The position numbers and the translations under genes are program-made. Positions 37,552-48,653 of a DNA stretch of 64,000 bases are shown piece after piece (the first letter of the stretch is position 1; every line of letters starts with the position of its first letter). The stretch is taken from the NCBI RefSeq assembly GCF_020616155.1, contig NZ_CP085530.1, positions 2,447,501 through 2,511,500 on the forward strand, read 5' to 3'. Under the pieces are notes generated by a model that saw only the letters and a program-made list of their open reading frames with translations, was not told the origin of the DNA and did not search any database. This DNA comes from Vogesella sp. XCS3. GTDB lineage: Bacteria > Pseudomonadota > Gammaproteobacteria > Burkholderiales > Chromobacteriaceae.

Positions 37552-37572
37552 GCTAAGCCCATGCAGTAAACC

Positions 37573-37612
37573 GTTGGCCGCAGCCCCGCAAGGCGCTGCG
37601 GCCAACCTTTTT
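37573..37612 (+). terminator. Intrinsic terminator built from an inverted uptake-like repeat pair
   Basis: GTTGGCCGCAGC and GCTGCGGCCAAC form a perfect 12-bp stem with a ten-nt loop, followed by CCTTTTTT. It sits 20 nt after rsfS. It is the clearest case in the window where the dispersed repeat is used as a terminator. Confidence 0.92.
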
Positions 37613-37625
37613 TGGGGATGCACCC

Positions 37626-38096
37626 ATGAAAATCACCCTGCTAGCCGTAGGCAGCAAGATGCCACGCTGGGTAGACGACGCCTTTGGCGACTACGCCAAA
37701 CGCTTTGGCCGCGACATCCAGTTCGAGCTCAAAGAAATCAAGCCGGAAAAACGCGGCGGCGGCGTCACCGCCGAAAAAGGCATTGCCGCCGAACACGAAC
37801 GCATCGTGGCCGCCATTCCGCCGCGCAGCAAGCTGGTCATCCTGGACGAACGCGGCAAAAACTGGACCTCGGTACAGCTGGCGGGCGCCATGAAAGAGTG
37901 GATGGCCGGCGGCGACGATATCTGCATCGTCATCGGCGGGGCCGACGGCCTGTCGCAAGCACTGAAAGCCCGTGCCGACATCATGCTGCAGCTATCTGCC
38001 ATGACCCTGCCCCACGGCATGGTGCGCGTGCTGCTGGCCGAACAGCTGTACCGCGCCTACTCCATCCTGAATAACCACCCTTACCACAGGGAGTAG
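37626..38096 (+). CDS. rlmH: 23S rRNA pseudouridine-1915 N3-methyltransferase
   Basis: 156 residues, a small SPOUT methyltransferase: MKITLLAVGSKMPRWVD, KRGGGVTAEKGIAAE, LVILDERGKNWTS, the knot motif IVIGGADGLS, and the C-terminal MTLPHGMVRVLLAEQLYRAYSI and YHRE. It methylates pseudouridine 1915 in helix 69 with S-adenosylmethionine. A GGGG sequence lies before the ATG. Because a terminator precedes it, expression may rely on readthrough or a promoter inside the gap. Confidence 0.98.
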   Translation: MKITLLAVGSKMPRWVDDAFGDYAKRFGRDIQFELKEIKPEKRGGGVTAEKGIAAEHERIVAAIPPRSKLVILDERGKNWTSVQLAGAMKEWMAGGDDICIVIGGADGLSQALKARADIMLQLSAMTLPHGMVRVLLAEQLYRAYSILNNHPYHRE

Positions 38097-38200
38097 GTGA
38101 TACAAGGCAGCATTGCGTCGTGTACTAAAGGTTTTGCTTACGAGGTCCTGCCAACTATTGCATCCAACCCGTGGCCAGTAGGTAGCCAGGGGTGCACATG

Positions 38201-38226
38201 AAAAAGCCCCGCCTACTGCGCGGGGC
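38201..38226. terminator. Terminator between rlmH and the lipoprotein gene
   Basis: GCCCCGC and GCGGGGC stem. On the minus strand it is followed by TTTTT, so it ends the leftward lipoprotein transcript and may also stop rlmH transcripts. Confidence 0.85.
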
Positions 38227-38273
38227 CAGGACACATCATGCCGGCAACAGCCGGGCAACCTCAGCGGGCTTGA

Positions 38274-40055
38274 TCAATCAGGTAATGCAGGTAGTTGGTA
38301 ATGCTGCCGGATCTTGGCAAACGCGGAAGCATTCATCCATACCCAATCGAAGCCAAGCGCTTGCCTGCGGGTACCTTGGTACACTTTTCCGTTATGCAGG
38401 GTATAAATCGGGTCGCGCCCCTGCTGGATACCCAAACGGGCTTTCAGGGCTTCAGGGACGGTGAGCGTCAACACGGGCACACCCGCCACGGTTTCTTCTT
38501 TCCAGCTACCCTCTTCAGCAAGTGTCGCTTGATACTGGACGCTGTAGCCACCACCCGGGTTAGCCGTCTTCTTGATCTGGTAGAAGGCAAGTTTGTTACC
38601 GTTAAATCCCATCACCAGATCACGCTTATCATCAAAGCTACTGAATGCCAGCCAGTTAAAACCGGTAACAGTCTGGCCATTCATAACGATACCCGAGAAA
38701 CTCTGACGCAAGGCGGCAAATGAAGCGCAATCAGAACCGTTCCCTTGGCTATCATGACAACTCATCGGATTCCGGCCAGACATACTGTACTTGTACGCTA
38801 CTTGCTTGGGCGACATGTACATCGGATAAGCGACGTCTTCTGCCGCAAAGCCGACTTTGGGAAACCAGGCTTGCGGCGAGACAGCACCCTTGGTCTTCAT
38901 GACGTAACTCAGCTCGGTAGGCAACGCTACGCTCGGTTGCATCAATAGCGTGCTACTCGTATCCGGCTGGTAATCATAAAGCCAACCGTAACTGTCTGGC
39001 AGCCATCCCTTCGTAGTCAGGATCGAAGACTGATCTTCAATACGCCAGTTGGCCCACTTGCCCTGCGCGTCCAGGTTGGTGTTAAAGCAAGTGCTGGCCG
39101 TCTTGCCATTAGCCAACGGGTCGCGACAGACCGAGGCATAGCTACCGTCCACCGTCACGTCGAAGAAGGTTTGGCCGATCAGTTGGTTGATATTGAACGA
39201 CGCCGATGGCGCTGCGGCAAGCTGCGCCTGTTTCGTCAGGTGATCCGTCGATTGCAAGTCTTGTAGCTGCGTTTTCAAGGTTGTACTCAACAGCGACTGT
39301 ACTTTTGCCGGATCAATCTTCTGCCCGTCAGTCAGTGTCTCCAGGCTGGTGCCACTACCGAGCAAGGTACTGAGCATTTGTCGCGCGGCCATTACTTCCA
39401 CACGCAACTGCTCTGCTGGTTTGACGATGCCTGGCTTGGCAACAAGCGTCGTGGAAACCGTTTTTTTGACTTCCCCAAGCAATACGGCGGTGGTCTGTGC
39501 CAACTTTTGCAACTTGGGATCCTTGGCTGCAACAAAGTCTGCTTGCTGGCCGAGCAGCGACGTGCCACTACCTAGCGCCAGCGTACCGATAATCTTGGTT
39601 TCTGCCTCTGCAGCTGTCAGCCCGTTGCTTAGCATGTCTTCCGAAACCAGAGTCGTCAGGGGTGAAACAACCTGGGGATGCGCTGCAGGTGCAAGCAGCT
39701 CGAAAGCAGCCTTGCCGGCTTCTTTCAGGGTTTTGCCGCCATCGTCAGCATCTTTGGCAGTGTCGGGAACCTGCACCAGCACATGAGCAGCTGCCAGGGC
39801 AGGCCCAGTCAACTTGTGGGTTATGCTGTAGTTACCGCTTGCGTCAGTCAATACCTTGTCGGTATCACAAACTTTATCCGCATTGGTATCCAGGCATACC
39901 TCGGCACCTTGCAGATACCCGTCCACTACCTTACCGCTCAAACTGACTGATCCAGTTTCCTGCGTCGCGGGACCGCCTACCACACCACCACCACCACCGC
40001 CACAAGCACTGAGGCCTGTTGCCACCGCTAGCGCCATCAACGTCATTCGAGTCAT
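38274..40055 (-). CDS. Large surface-type lipoprotein of unknown function
   Basis: 593 residues. The signal is MTRMTLMALAVATGLSAC with lipobox LSAC (Cys 18), followed directly by a six-glycine tether as in surface-exposed or outer-membrane lipoproteins. Residues about 35-110 form a carboxypeptidase-regulatory-like beta sandwich (SGKVVDGYLQGAEVCLDTNADKVC core GYLQGAEVCLDTN, then SGNYSITHKL). A helical middle and a C-terminal domain with two Cys pairs (CRDP...CFN and CHDS...CASF) and YTLHNGKVYQGTRR follow. GGAG precedes ATG 40055. The gene is AT-richer than its neighbours and has no copy of the dispersed repeat. Function unknown; adhesion or polysaccharide binding is only a guess. Confidence 0.82.
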   Translation of the reverse strand: MTRMTLMALAVATGLSACGGGGGGVVGGPATQETGSVSLSGKVVDGYLQGAEVCLDTNADKVCDTDKVLTDASGNYSITHKLTGPALAAAHVLVQVPDTAKDADDGGKTLKEAGKAAFELLAPAAHPQVVSPLTTLVSEDMLSNGLTAAEAETKIIGTLALGSGTSLLGQQADFVAAKDPKLQKLAQTTAVLLGEVKKTVSTTLVAKPGIVKPAEQLRVEVMAARQMLSTLLGSGTSLETLTDGQKIDPAKVQSLLSTTLKTQLQDLQSTDHLTKQAQLAAAPSASFNINQLIGQTFFDVTVDGSYASVCRDPLANGKTASTCFNTNLDAQGKWANWRIEDQSSILTTKGWLPDSYGWLYDYQPDTSSTLLMQPSVALPTELSYVMKTKGAVSPQAWFPKVGFAAEDVAYPMYMSPKQVAYKYSMSGRNPMSCHDSQGNGSDCASFAALRQSFSGIVMNGQTVTGFNWLAFSSFDDKRDLVMGFNGNKLAFYQIKKTANPGGGYSVQYQATLAEEGSWKEETVAGVPVLTLTVPEALKARLGIQQGRDPIYTLHNGKVYQGTRRQALGFDWVWMNASAFAKIRQHYQLPALPD

Positions 40056-40473
40056 TTACTGGTCTCCTGCAATCAAAATTGCCAAAGTCATAAAATTGGG
40101 GTAGATACCGCTCATGGCAATTTAAGCCAAAAAGAATAAATTGTAATTTGATAAATGACAAATGCAATAAAAATGATCAACTCATCATACTGGACCAGTA
40201 CAAACCGTATCCTGCCAGGCAAATGGCTCCGTGCGAACTTACGTATTTTGGTTAAGTAGAACCAGAAACTGCACTGAAATGCTGCCGCTAGGACTTAAAC
40301 AGAGTAGCGCCACGTTGCAGCTATCCGCATGACTCTACTGGGCGATGGAGTGGGGCGCATTGCCACGCTGCATCGCTGTAACACAAGCAAACCTGCGACA
40401 ATTTGCCGCATGGCCAGCCGGTACCATGCAGACTAGACTGCGACGCCAAACCGATCCGTTTGGAGCCCATTCA
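40056..40473. promoter_or_regulatory. Divergent regulatory gap with inverted repeats
   Basis: 418 nt between the lipoprotein and the YcnI-like gene. It contains a nine-bp inverted repeat AAATTGCCA (40076-40084) and TGGCAATTT (40115-40123), which could fold the leader of the lipoprotein message. It also has a 13-nt perfect palindrome TACTGG-A-CCAGTA at 40188-40200. The part 40070-40190 is very AT-rich, as expected for a promoter. The rest shows nothing clear. Confidence 0.45.
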
Positions 40474-40986
40474 ATGAAAATCCTGCTGCTTGGCGCCGCG
40501 CTGGCGTTCACCACCATGCCCGCCCTGGCCCACGTCACCCTGGAAACCCAGCAAGCCGTTGCCGGCAGCGGCTACAAGGCTGTGCTACGTGTGCCGCATG
40601 GCTGTGATGGCAGCCCCACCACCAGTATCCGCGTACTGCTGCCGGAAGGCTTCCGCCTGGCCAAACCCATGCCCAAGGCGGGCTGGCAGCTGAGCACGGT
40701 CAAGAAAACGGTGGAACCGTTCGACAACCACGGCACCACCGTGCGTGAAGATGTGAGTGAAATCGAATGGCGTGGCGGCAATCTGCCCGACGATTTCTAC
40801 GACGAATTTGTTTTCCGTGGCACGCTGCCGGCCGGGGCAGGTGAAACCGCCTGGTTTAAAGTGGTACAAAAATGCACGAAGGGCGAGACTCGCTGGGATG
40901 AGATTCCAGCCGATGGCAAAGCGGCGGCCAAACCCGCGGCAGGGGTAAAACTGACCCCGCCCGCCAGCCCGGCGCATAGTCACTAA
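40474..40986 (+). CDS. YcnI-like DUF1775 protein, probable copper-binding periplasmic protein
   Basis: 170 residues. Signal peptide MKILLLGAALAFTTMPALA; the mature protein begins with His 20 in HVTLETQQAVAG. The family has an N-terminal His that binds Cu(II) in a mono-histidine arrangement. The domain is immunoglobulin-like: GYKAVLRVPHGCDGSPTTSI, RVLLPEGFRLAKPMPKAGW and WRGGNLPDDFYDEFVFRG (core NLPDDFYDEF). Unlike many family members it has no C-terminal membrane anchor and ends in a Pro/His tail. It stands alone here, without copC, copD or other copper genes, and is followed by a strong terminator. Confidence 0.88.
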   Translation: MKILLLGAALAFTTMPALAHVTLETQQAVAGSGYKAVLRVPHGCDGSPTTSIRVLLPEGFRLAKPMPKAGWQLSTVKKTVEPFDNHGTTVREDVSEIEWRGGNLPDDFYDEFVFRGTLPAGAGETAWFKVVQKCTKGETRWDEIPADGKAAAKPAAGVKLTPPASPAHSH

Positions 40987-41003
40987 GCCAGCCTGATCCG
41001 GTC

Positions 41004-41040
41004 AAAAAAGGGTGCTTCGGCACCCTTTTGCCTTTTTTTT
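41004..41040 (+). terminator. Terminator after the YcnI-like gene
   Basis: AAAAGGGTGC-TTCG-GCACCCTTTT is a ten-bp stem with the stable TTCG loop, followed by GCC and eight T. Confidence 0.95.
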
Positions 41041-41217
41041 AGGCAAAAAAATTTTGCCCAGGCAACACCCCGCAAAGCCAGCTATAGCAGGCTTTAAGCC
41101 ATAAGAATGCCCCTTAGCTACAGACCCTGTCTTTATAAATTCACCCAAAAACTGGAAATTCACCAAGATAATCAGTAACATGCATGTTCCGCCCGCAAGG
41201 GCATTGGTTCTTTACTC

Positions 41218-41937
41218 ATGACTATACGACCGATACTGGCCGGGCTGATCGCCTTTGCCACCCTGCCTGCGGCCTATGCCGACAGCTGGAGTGATATCCA
41301 AACCGATCACGCTTTAGGCCTTTACCGCGAGCTGGATGACGCCATTGCGCCGGGCTTGGGTACCAAGCTAAACCCGGAGGCAGTACCGCCTTTCCGTAAG
41401 CCACCGGCCGTCAAAGCCATCAAAGCGCTCGATATCCCGGTAGTCAAAGCGCCATCTTTCGATGCGCGCCAGGCTGCCACTTTTAACAAACTGATCGCAA
41501 AAGTTGCCCGCGAGCAAAAAGTCGATCCCCAGCTGCTACACGCCATCATTGCGGTGGAATCCGGTTACGATCCGGAAGCCCTGTCGCCCAAGGGTGCGCA
41601 AGGCCTGATGCAGCTGATGCCGCAAACTGCTGCCCGTTTTGGCGCCAGTAACCCGGCAGACCCGCTGGACAATCTGCGAGCCGGTGCGCGCTACGTGCGC
41701 TTCCTGCTGACAGAGTTCAAGCACGATATGCCCCTGGTCATCGCCGCCTATAACGCCGGCGAGGGCAGTGTCAGCAAGTACCGCAACAGTATCCCGCCCT
41801 ACCCGGAAACACGGATGTACGTGGCCAAGGTACTGGCTTCCTACGAGAAGCGCACAGGCCAGAGCCTGCTGCCTGCAAGCACCGCCACTGTAGGCGGCCG
41901 GGTACGCGTGACCTTCCCGGCGGATACACCGCTGTAA
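41218..41937 (+). CDS. Lytic transglycosylase with SLT domain
   Basis: 239 residues. Signal peptide TIRPILAGLIAFATLPAAYA. The SLT lysozyme-like domain (about 85-210) has LLHAIIAVESGYDPEALSPK with the catalytic Glu in VESGYD, GAQGLMQLMPQTAARFG, and VIAAYNAGEGSVSKY. It cleaves glycan strands of peptidoglycan with formation of 1,6-anhydro ends in the periplasm. Size fits small MltE/Slt-like soluble enzymes. A bidirectional terminator follows. Confidence 0.92.
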   Translation: MTIRPILAGLIAFATLPAAYADSWSDIQTDHALGLYRELDDAIAPGLGTKLNPEAVPPFRKPPAVKAIKALDIPVVKAPSFDARQAATFNKLIAKVAREQKVDPQLLHAIIAVESGYDPEALSPKGAQGLMQLMPQTAARFGASNPADPLDNLRAGARYVRFLLTEFKHDMPLVIAAYNAGEGSVSKYRNSIPPYPETRMYVAKVLASYEKRTGQSLLPASTATVGGRVRVTFPADTPL

Positions 41938-41960
41938 GCCAGCTTGCGCCCTGCGCAACA

Positions 41961-41995
41961 AAAAGGCCGGATCTTTCGATCCGGCCTTTTTATTT
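41961..41995. terminator. Bidirectional terminator between the transglycosylase gene and holA
   Basis: AAAAGGCCGGATC and GATCCGGCCTTTT form a 13-bp stem with a four-nt loop and T-rich tails on both strands. Confidence 0.95.
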
Positions 41996-42002
41996 TCTCG
42001 CG

Positions 42003-43016
42003 CTAGCGTGCCGCCAGACTGGCGGCCAACCTTTTCAGGCTATGCCAGGCATCGCCCTGCTCTACCCCCTTGATCTGGCGGTCGATGCGCGCACAGGTGG
42101 CCAGCGCATCGGTCAGACGGCGCGGGCCGATACGCTGCACCGCCGGCGCTGCCAGCTTTTGCTTATCACCCCACAGGCGCAGCTCGCCCGCCATGTCGCG
42201 CACCTGGCGGCCATCTTTCAGGCCACGACCCAGCTTGATCAGCATGCGCACGTCTTCGGTAAACGACCACAACACCAGCACCGGCGCTTCGCCCTCGGCT
42301 TCCAGCCCGTCCAGCATTCGGGTCGCACGGGCGGCATCGCCAGCCAGCCAGCTTTCGGACAGGTGGAATACGTCAAAGCGCGCCACGTTGGCCACCGCAT
42401 CGCGGATATCGGCCAAGCTCAGCTCGCCTTTGGGGTACAGCAGCGCCAGCTTGTCGATTTCCTGCTTGGCGGCCAGCAAGTTGCCTTCTACTCGATCGGC
42501 AAAGAACGCAGCGCTGTCGTGCGCCACGCTCTGCCCCTGCGCTTTCAGCCGGCGGCTGATCCAGGCGGGTAGCTCGTTGCGGCCAACCGGGCGCGCCTCT
42601 ACCAGTACAGCGTGTTTTTCCAGCGCGGCAAACCACTTGGCTTTTTGCTGGGTCTTGTCCAGACGCGGCAGCTGGATCAGCGTGATGGTGTCCTGCGGCG
42701 GCTGCGCGGCCAACTGCTGTAGCGCCTCGGCACCTTCGACACCCGGTTTGCCACCCGGGATGCGGATTTCCAGCAGCTTGAGGCTGGCAAACAGCGACAC
42801 GCTGCTCATGGCATCACGCAGGCGAGACCAGTCAAAATGGCCGCCCTCTACCGTCAGTACCTCGCGCTCCAGATAGCCTGCCTGGCGGGCGCTGGCGCGC
42901 AGGGTATCTGCCGCCTCCAGCGCCAGCAACGCCTCCTCGCCATACACCACATAAAGCGGTGCCAGCGGGCCGCGTGCCAGCTGCTCTTTCAGGGCATCAG
43001 GGCTGAGTGCTGGCAT
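42003..43016 (-). CDS. holA: DNA polymerase III delta subunit
   Basis: 337 residues. The N-terminus ALSPDALKEQLARGPLAPLYVVYGEEALLALEAAD (core LYVVYGEEALL) is typical of HolA, with later NELPAWISRRLKAQG, FFADRVEGNLLAAKQEIDKLALLYP (core GNLLAAKQEIDKL) and FHLSESWLAGDAARATRML. It is the clamp-loader subunit that opens the beta sliding clamp. The start overlaps the lptE end by 20 nt, the usual lptE-holA arrangement. The end of the gene carries a full AAGGTTGGCCGC-type copy (42022-42033). Confidence 0.96.
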   Translation of the reverse strand: MPALSPDALKEQLARGPLAPLYVVYGEEALLALEAADTLRASARQAGYLEREVLTVEGGHFDWSRLRDAMSSVSLFASLKLLEIRIPGGKPGVEGAEALQQLAAQPPQDTITLIQLPRLDKTQQKAKWFAALEKHAVLVEARPVGRNELPAWISRRLKAQGQSVAHDSAAFFADRVEGNLLAAKQEIDKLALLYPKGELSLADIRDAVANVARFDVFHLSESWLAGDAARATRMLDGLEAEGEAPVLVLWSFTEDVRMLIKLGRGLKDGRQVRDMAGELRLWGDKQKLAAPAVQRIGPRRLTDALATCARIDRQIKGVEQGDAWHSLKRLAASLAAR

Positions 43017-43524
43017 TGGCAGGCTTGGCAGGCGTCACCGCCGGCAGATAGGACAGGCGGCGCACCAGCTGCTCGGCGGCGTCGCGGCGCATATCGGCCC
43101 ACAACAGGGCTTCTTCGCGCTCTTTGCCCAGTACCGCGGCATCGCTATAGCTCATCTCGCGGCGCACCACCACAGACATGGGCACAGGCGCGCTGTCAGT
43201 CAGGCGCTGTACGGTGGCGTTCACACGGTAGATCAGCAGGTATTCGTTGACCTTGCCACCACGGTTGATGGTGAGAATGTCCTTGCGGCTTTCTTCGTCT
43301 TCCACTCGCAGCGTGGCCTGTGCCGTACCCGTTTGCAAGGTCAGGCGGCCATCGCGTTGCAGCGCTGCGCGCAGGGCCTCATCCAGCGAGCCGGTGTTTT
43401 GCAGGTTCAGGCTGCTGAACGACAGCGGCCCCAGCGGGGCGGACATGCCGCGCAGATGAAAGCCGCAGCCCGCCAGCAGGCTGATACCCACGGCCAGAAC
43501 AGCACAATGCAAAGTTCGCTTCAT
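42997..43524 (-). CDS. lptE: LPS-assembly lipoprotein LptE
   Basis: 175 residues. Lipoprotein signal MKRTLHCAVLAVGISLLAGC with Cys 20, followed by GFHLRGMSAPLGPLSFSSLNL. The conserved EVNQYLLTY-like part reads KVNEYLLIYRVN, followed by VVVRREMSYSDAAVLGKEREE. LptE plugs the LptD barrel that places lipopolysaccharide in the outer leaflet. It lies between leuS and holA. A terminator hairpin separates it from leuS. Confidence 0.95.
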   Translation of the reverse strand: MKRTLHCAVLAVGISLLAGCGFHLRGMSAPLGPLSFSSLNLQNTGSLDEALRAALQRDGRLTLQTGTAQATLRVEDEESRKDILTINRGGKVNEYLLIYRVNATVQRLTDSAPVPMSVVVRREMSYSDAAVLGKEREEALLWADMRRDAAEQLVRRLSYLPAVTPAKPANASTQP

Positions 43525-43540
43525 GGCGTGTTACCGATGA

Positions 43541-43566
43541 AAACGGCGCGGGCCAGGCCGCGCCGT
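43541..43566 (-). terminator. Terminator-like hairpin between leuS and lptE
   Basis: ACGGCGCGG and CCGCGCCGT pair perfectly over nine bp around a six-nt loop. Read on the minus strand it is followed by TTTTC. It could attenuate transcription from leuS into lptE-holA. Confidence 0.75.
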
Positions 43567-43607
43567 GCACCCGCCCCGGCAGCGTATGCCAGGGCCTGGG
43601 TACGGGT

Positions 43608-46292
<2,685 letters not shown>

Positions 46293-46341
46293 CTACACGG
46301 CAGCTGGCAGCCTGGCGAAAAAGACCATAGCCGGCCGGCAC

Positions 46342-46722
46342 TCAGGGGCAGGGCTTGCGCTGCCAGCCCTGCGGGCCACGGTAGCAGCGCTGCTCGGCCA
46401 GCTGTCGGGTGATGTACCAGCGGCTATCGGCACCACGAATCAGCTGCAGCGACCAGCGCCGCGCGCGCACGCTGTCGTCCAGCAAGCCATCTTGCTGGAC
46501 GCTCATGCTAACGCGGTCGAACGATTCCGGTTGGCTGCGCTGGCTGATGCGCAGGCGGGCGTACTCGAACTGGCCATCGCGGCCCATGTCGGGCGCCAGG
46601 TAGGCCAGCGCCACTTGTACCGGCAGCTCGCCCGGCTGCCCGGTATACAGCGGCCCGCTATCGGCCTGGGCGGTGCCTGCGGCCAAGCCGGCCAGCAGGC
46701 ACGCGATCAACGTGCGCTTCAT
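46342..46722 (-). CDS. Small secreted protein of unknown function
   Basis: 126 residues with a signal peptide (MKRTLIACLLAGLAAGTAQA). The mature part DSGPLYTGQPGELPVQVALAYLAPDMGRDGQFEYARLRIS (core VQVALAYLAPDMG) has beta-strand pattern. The C-terminus has two Cys in QRCYRGPQGWQRKPCP that could form a disulfide. Probably periplasmic. It follows the TSUP permease gene by 11 nt and may belong to its operon. No family recognised. Confidence 0.8.
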   Translation of the reverse strand: MKRTLIACLLAGLAAGTAQADSGPLYTGQPGELPVQVALAYLAPDMGRDGQFEYARLRISQRSQPESFDRVSMSVQQDGLLDDSVRARRWSLQLIRGADSRWYITRQLAEQRCYRGPQGWQRKPCP

Positions 46723-46733
46723 GGTGTGTCCTT

Positions 46734-47546
46734 TCAGCCGTGGCGCAGCAGCGTCCACAGCATTTCGCTGGCCATCACCACCATCAGCACGGCGAAGGCC
46801 TTTTTCAGTTTTGCCACCGGCAAGGTATGCGCGGCACGGGCACCCAGCGGGGCGCACAGCACGGTCATCAACATCAATGCCAGCATGGCCGGCAGGTAGA
46901 TAAAGCCCAGGCTGCCCCACGGCAAGCCCGCCACACTCCAGCCGCTGGACAGGTAACCCAGCGCGCCGGATACCGCAATCGGCCAGCCCAGCGCGGCGCT
47001 GGTGGCTATAGCTGTATGCACCGGCACGTTACACCAGCTCATGAACGGTACGCTCATGGAGCCGCCGCCGATACCCACCCAGCTGGACACCATCCCGATG
47101 ACGCCACCGGCGGCGCCTTTACCCACCAGGCCTGGCATATTCCGGCTGGCCGGCGGCTTGGCGCCGAGAAACATTTGCGCGCCAATGGCGTAGGCGTACA
47201 CCACAAAAAACCACTTCAGGCCATTACTGGGAATAAACCCTGCCAGCAGGCTGCCGGCAAAGGTGCCCAATACCATGGCCGGCGCCATGCCACGCACGAT
47301 GGCCCAGCTTACCGCGCCCTTTTTATGGTGCTCGCGTACGCTGGCCACGCTGGTAAACACCATCACCGCCAGCGAGGTACCCACCGCCAGATGCTGTACA
47401 TAATTGCCGCCCAAACCTGCGGCCTCCAGCACGCCAACCACCACCGGCACAATTACCAGCCCACCGCCCACACCCAGCAAGCCGGCCAGAAAGCCGGCAA
47501 TGGCACCAAAACCCAGCAGTACGGCAAACATCGTTAAAGACAACAT
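46734..47546 (-). CDS. TSUP (TauE/SafE) family permease
   Basis: 270 residues with about eight membrane helices. The N-terminal FGAIAGFLAGLLGVGGGLVIVPVV is the family signature (GLLGVGGG), repeated in the second half as VIGMVSSWVGIGGGSMSVPFM. TSUP proteins move organic or inorganic sulfur anions or carboxylates across the inner membrane. Cargo cannot be told here. ATG 47546 overlaps the stop of the EVE gene by one nt (TGATG), so the two are translationally coupled. Confidence 0.92.
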   Translation of the reverse strand: MLSLTMFAVLLGFGAIAGFLAGLLGVGGGLVIVPVVVGVLEAAGLGGNYVQHLAVGTSLAVMVFTSVASVREHHKKGAVSWAIVRGMAPAMVLGTFAGSLLAGFIPSNGLKWFFVVYAYAIGAQMFLGAKPPASRNMPGLVGKGAAGGVIGMVSSWVGIGGGSMSVPFMSWCNVPVHTAIATSAALGWPIAVSGALGYLSSGWSVAGLPWGSLGFIYLPAMLALMLMTVLCAPLGARAAHTLPVAKLKKAFAVLMVVMASEMLWTLLRHG

Positions 47547-48004
47547 CAGAAAACGTGCTCCTGCAGATAGGCCCATTGTTCGGGCGTGACGGGGGTAATA
47601 GACAAACGGTTGCCGCGCGCCAGCACGGTCATGTCCTGCAAGGACTCATGCTGACGCAATTCAGCCGGTGACACCAGCCGGGTTTTGCGCACGAAACGTA
47701 CGTCTACGCATTGCCAGCGCGGCTTGTCGGGCGGGGATTTGGGGTCGAAGTAAGGGCTGGCCGGGTCGAACTGGCTGGGGTCGTCGTGCGCAGGCGCCAC
47801 CACCTCGGCAATGCCGGCAATACCCGGCTCGGGGCAGGACGAGTGCCAGAACAGCAGCAAATCGCCCGGCTGCATCTGGTCGCGCATGAAGTTGCGCGCC
47901 TGGTAGTTACGCACACCGGTCCACACAAAGTGGCGCTGCGGCGCGGCTTGCAGGTGGTCGATGCCCACATCGTCGGGCTCGGATTTCATCAGCCAGTAGG
48001 CCAT
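47546..48004 (-). CDS. EVE domain protein (YTH/PUA-like fold)
   Basis: 152 residues: MAYWLMKSEPDDVGIDHLQ, then FVWTGVRNYQARNFMRDQMQPGDLLLFWHSS (core WTGVRNYQARNFMRD and GDLLLFWHS) and VAPAHDDPSQFDPASPYFDPKS. These are standard for EVE domains related to thymocyte nuclear protein 1. The fold has an aromatic pocket thought to bind modified bases in nucleic acids; the bacterial role is not settled. AAGGA lies six nt before the start. It is linked to 5-FCL upstream and the TSUP gene downstream. Confidence 0.95.
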   Translation of the reverse strand: MAYWLMKSEPDDVGIDHLQAAPQRHFVWTGVRNYQARNFMRDQMQPGDLLLFWHSSCPEPGIAGIAEVVAPAHDDPSQFDPASPYFDPKSPPDKPRWQCVDVRFVRKTRLVSPAELRQHESLQDMTVLARGNRLSITPVTPEQWAYLQEHVF

Positions 48005-48031
48005 GAGGGTCCTTTCACGCGCGGCATGCGC

Positions 48032-48625
48032 TCAGGCAAAACGATGCAGGCCGCTTTCGGTCAGAAGGTAGTCGAGGCGAACGTCCCACGGCTCGCGCGG
48101 CACACGGGCCACGCGCTGGCAGTCGTAGGCCACACCCACCAAAAGCGGCTTGCCATAGCGCGGGTGACGGCGGCGGAAGGCCAGCGTGCTGTCGTAGAAA
48201 CCGCCGCCCTGCCCCATGCGGTAGCCGTCGGCGTCGATGCCCAGCAAGGGCACAAACAGTACGTCCAGCCGCTCGGCGCGCAGCTGCGGGCCGGCGTACT
48301 CGGCAATGCCGTAGCGCGGGTGGGTATACCAAAGGTTGGCCGCACCCAGGCGGGCAAACCACAGCCGGCGCCCGCGCTGCGGGATCACCGGCAGGTACAG
48401 CGCCGCACCACGGCCGCGCGCGGCGGCCATCAGCGGCGCCATGTCCAGCTCGCTGCCGGCGGCGATATAGGCACCCAGGTGCTTGCCGCGGCATAACAAG
48501 CGCGAGGCATGGCGGGCAATGGCGCGGGCGGCCTGCTGGCGATAGGCACGCGGCAAGGCCATACGGGCGCGGCGCAGCGTTTTGCGCAGCTGTGCCTTGG
48601 CGCTAAGCAGGTCGGCGGCTGTCAT
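48032..48625 (-). CDS. 5-formyltetrahydrofolate cyclo-ligase
   Basis: 197 residues: KAQLRKTLRRARMALP at the N-terminus, GAYIAAGSELDMAPLM, LFVPLLGIDADGYRMGQGGGFYD with the ATP-binding GxGGGFYD loop, and VGVAYDCQRV near the end. It converts 5-formyl-THF to 5,10-methenyl-THF with ATP. In proteobacteria it commonly lies downstream of zapA and 6S RNA (ygfA locus), exactly as here. The coding region contains a repeat copy at 48332-48343. Confidence 0.95.
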   Translation of the reverse strand: MTAADLLSAKAQLRKTLRRARMALPRAYRQQAARAIARHASRLLCRGKHLGAYIAAGSELDMAPLMAAARGRGAALYLPVIPQRGRRLWFARLGAANLWYTHPRYGIAEYAGPQLRAERLDVLFVPLLGIDADGYRMGQGGGFYDSTLAFRRRHPRYGKPLLVGVAYDCQRVARVPREPWDVRLDYLLTESGLHRFA

Positions 48626-48653
48626 CGGGTATCAGAGGGAAAACGGGGGGAGT

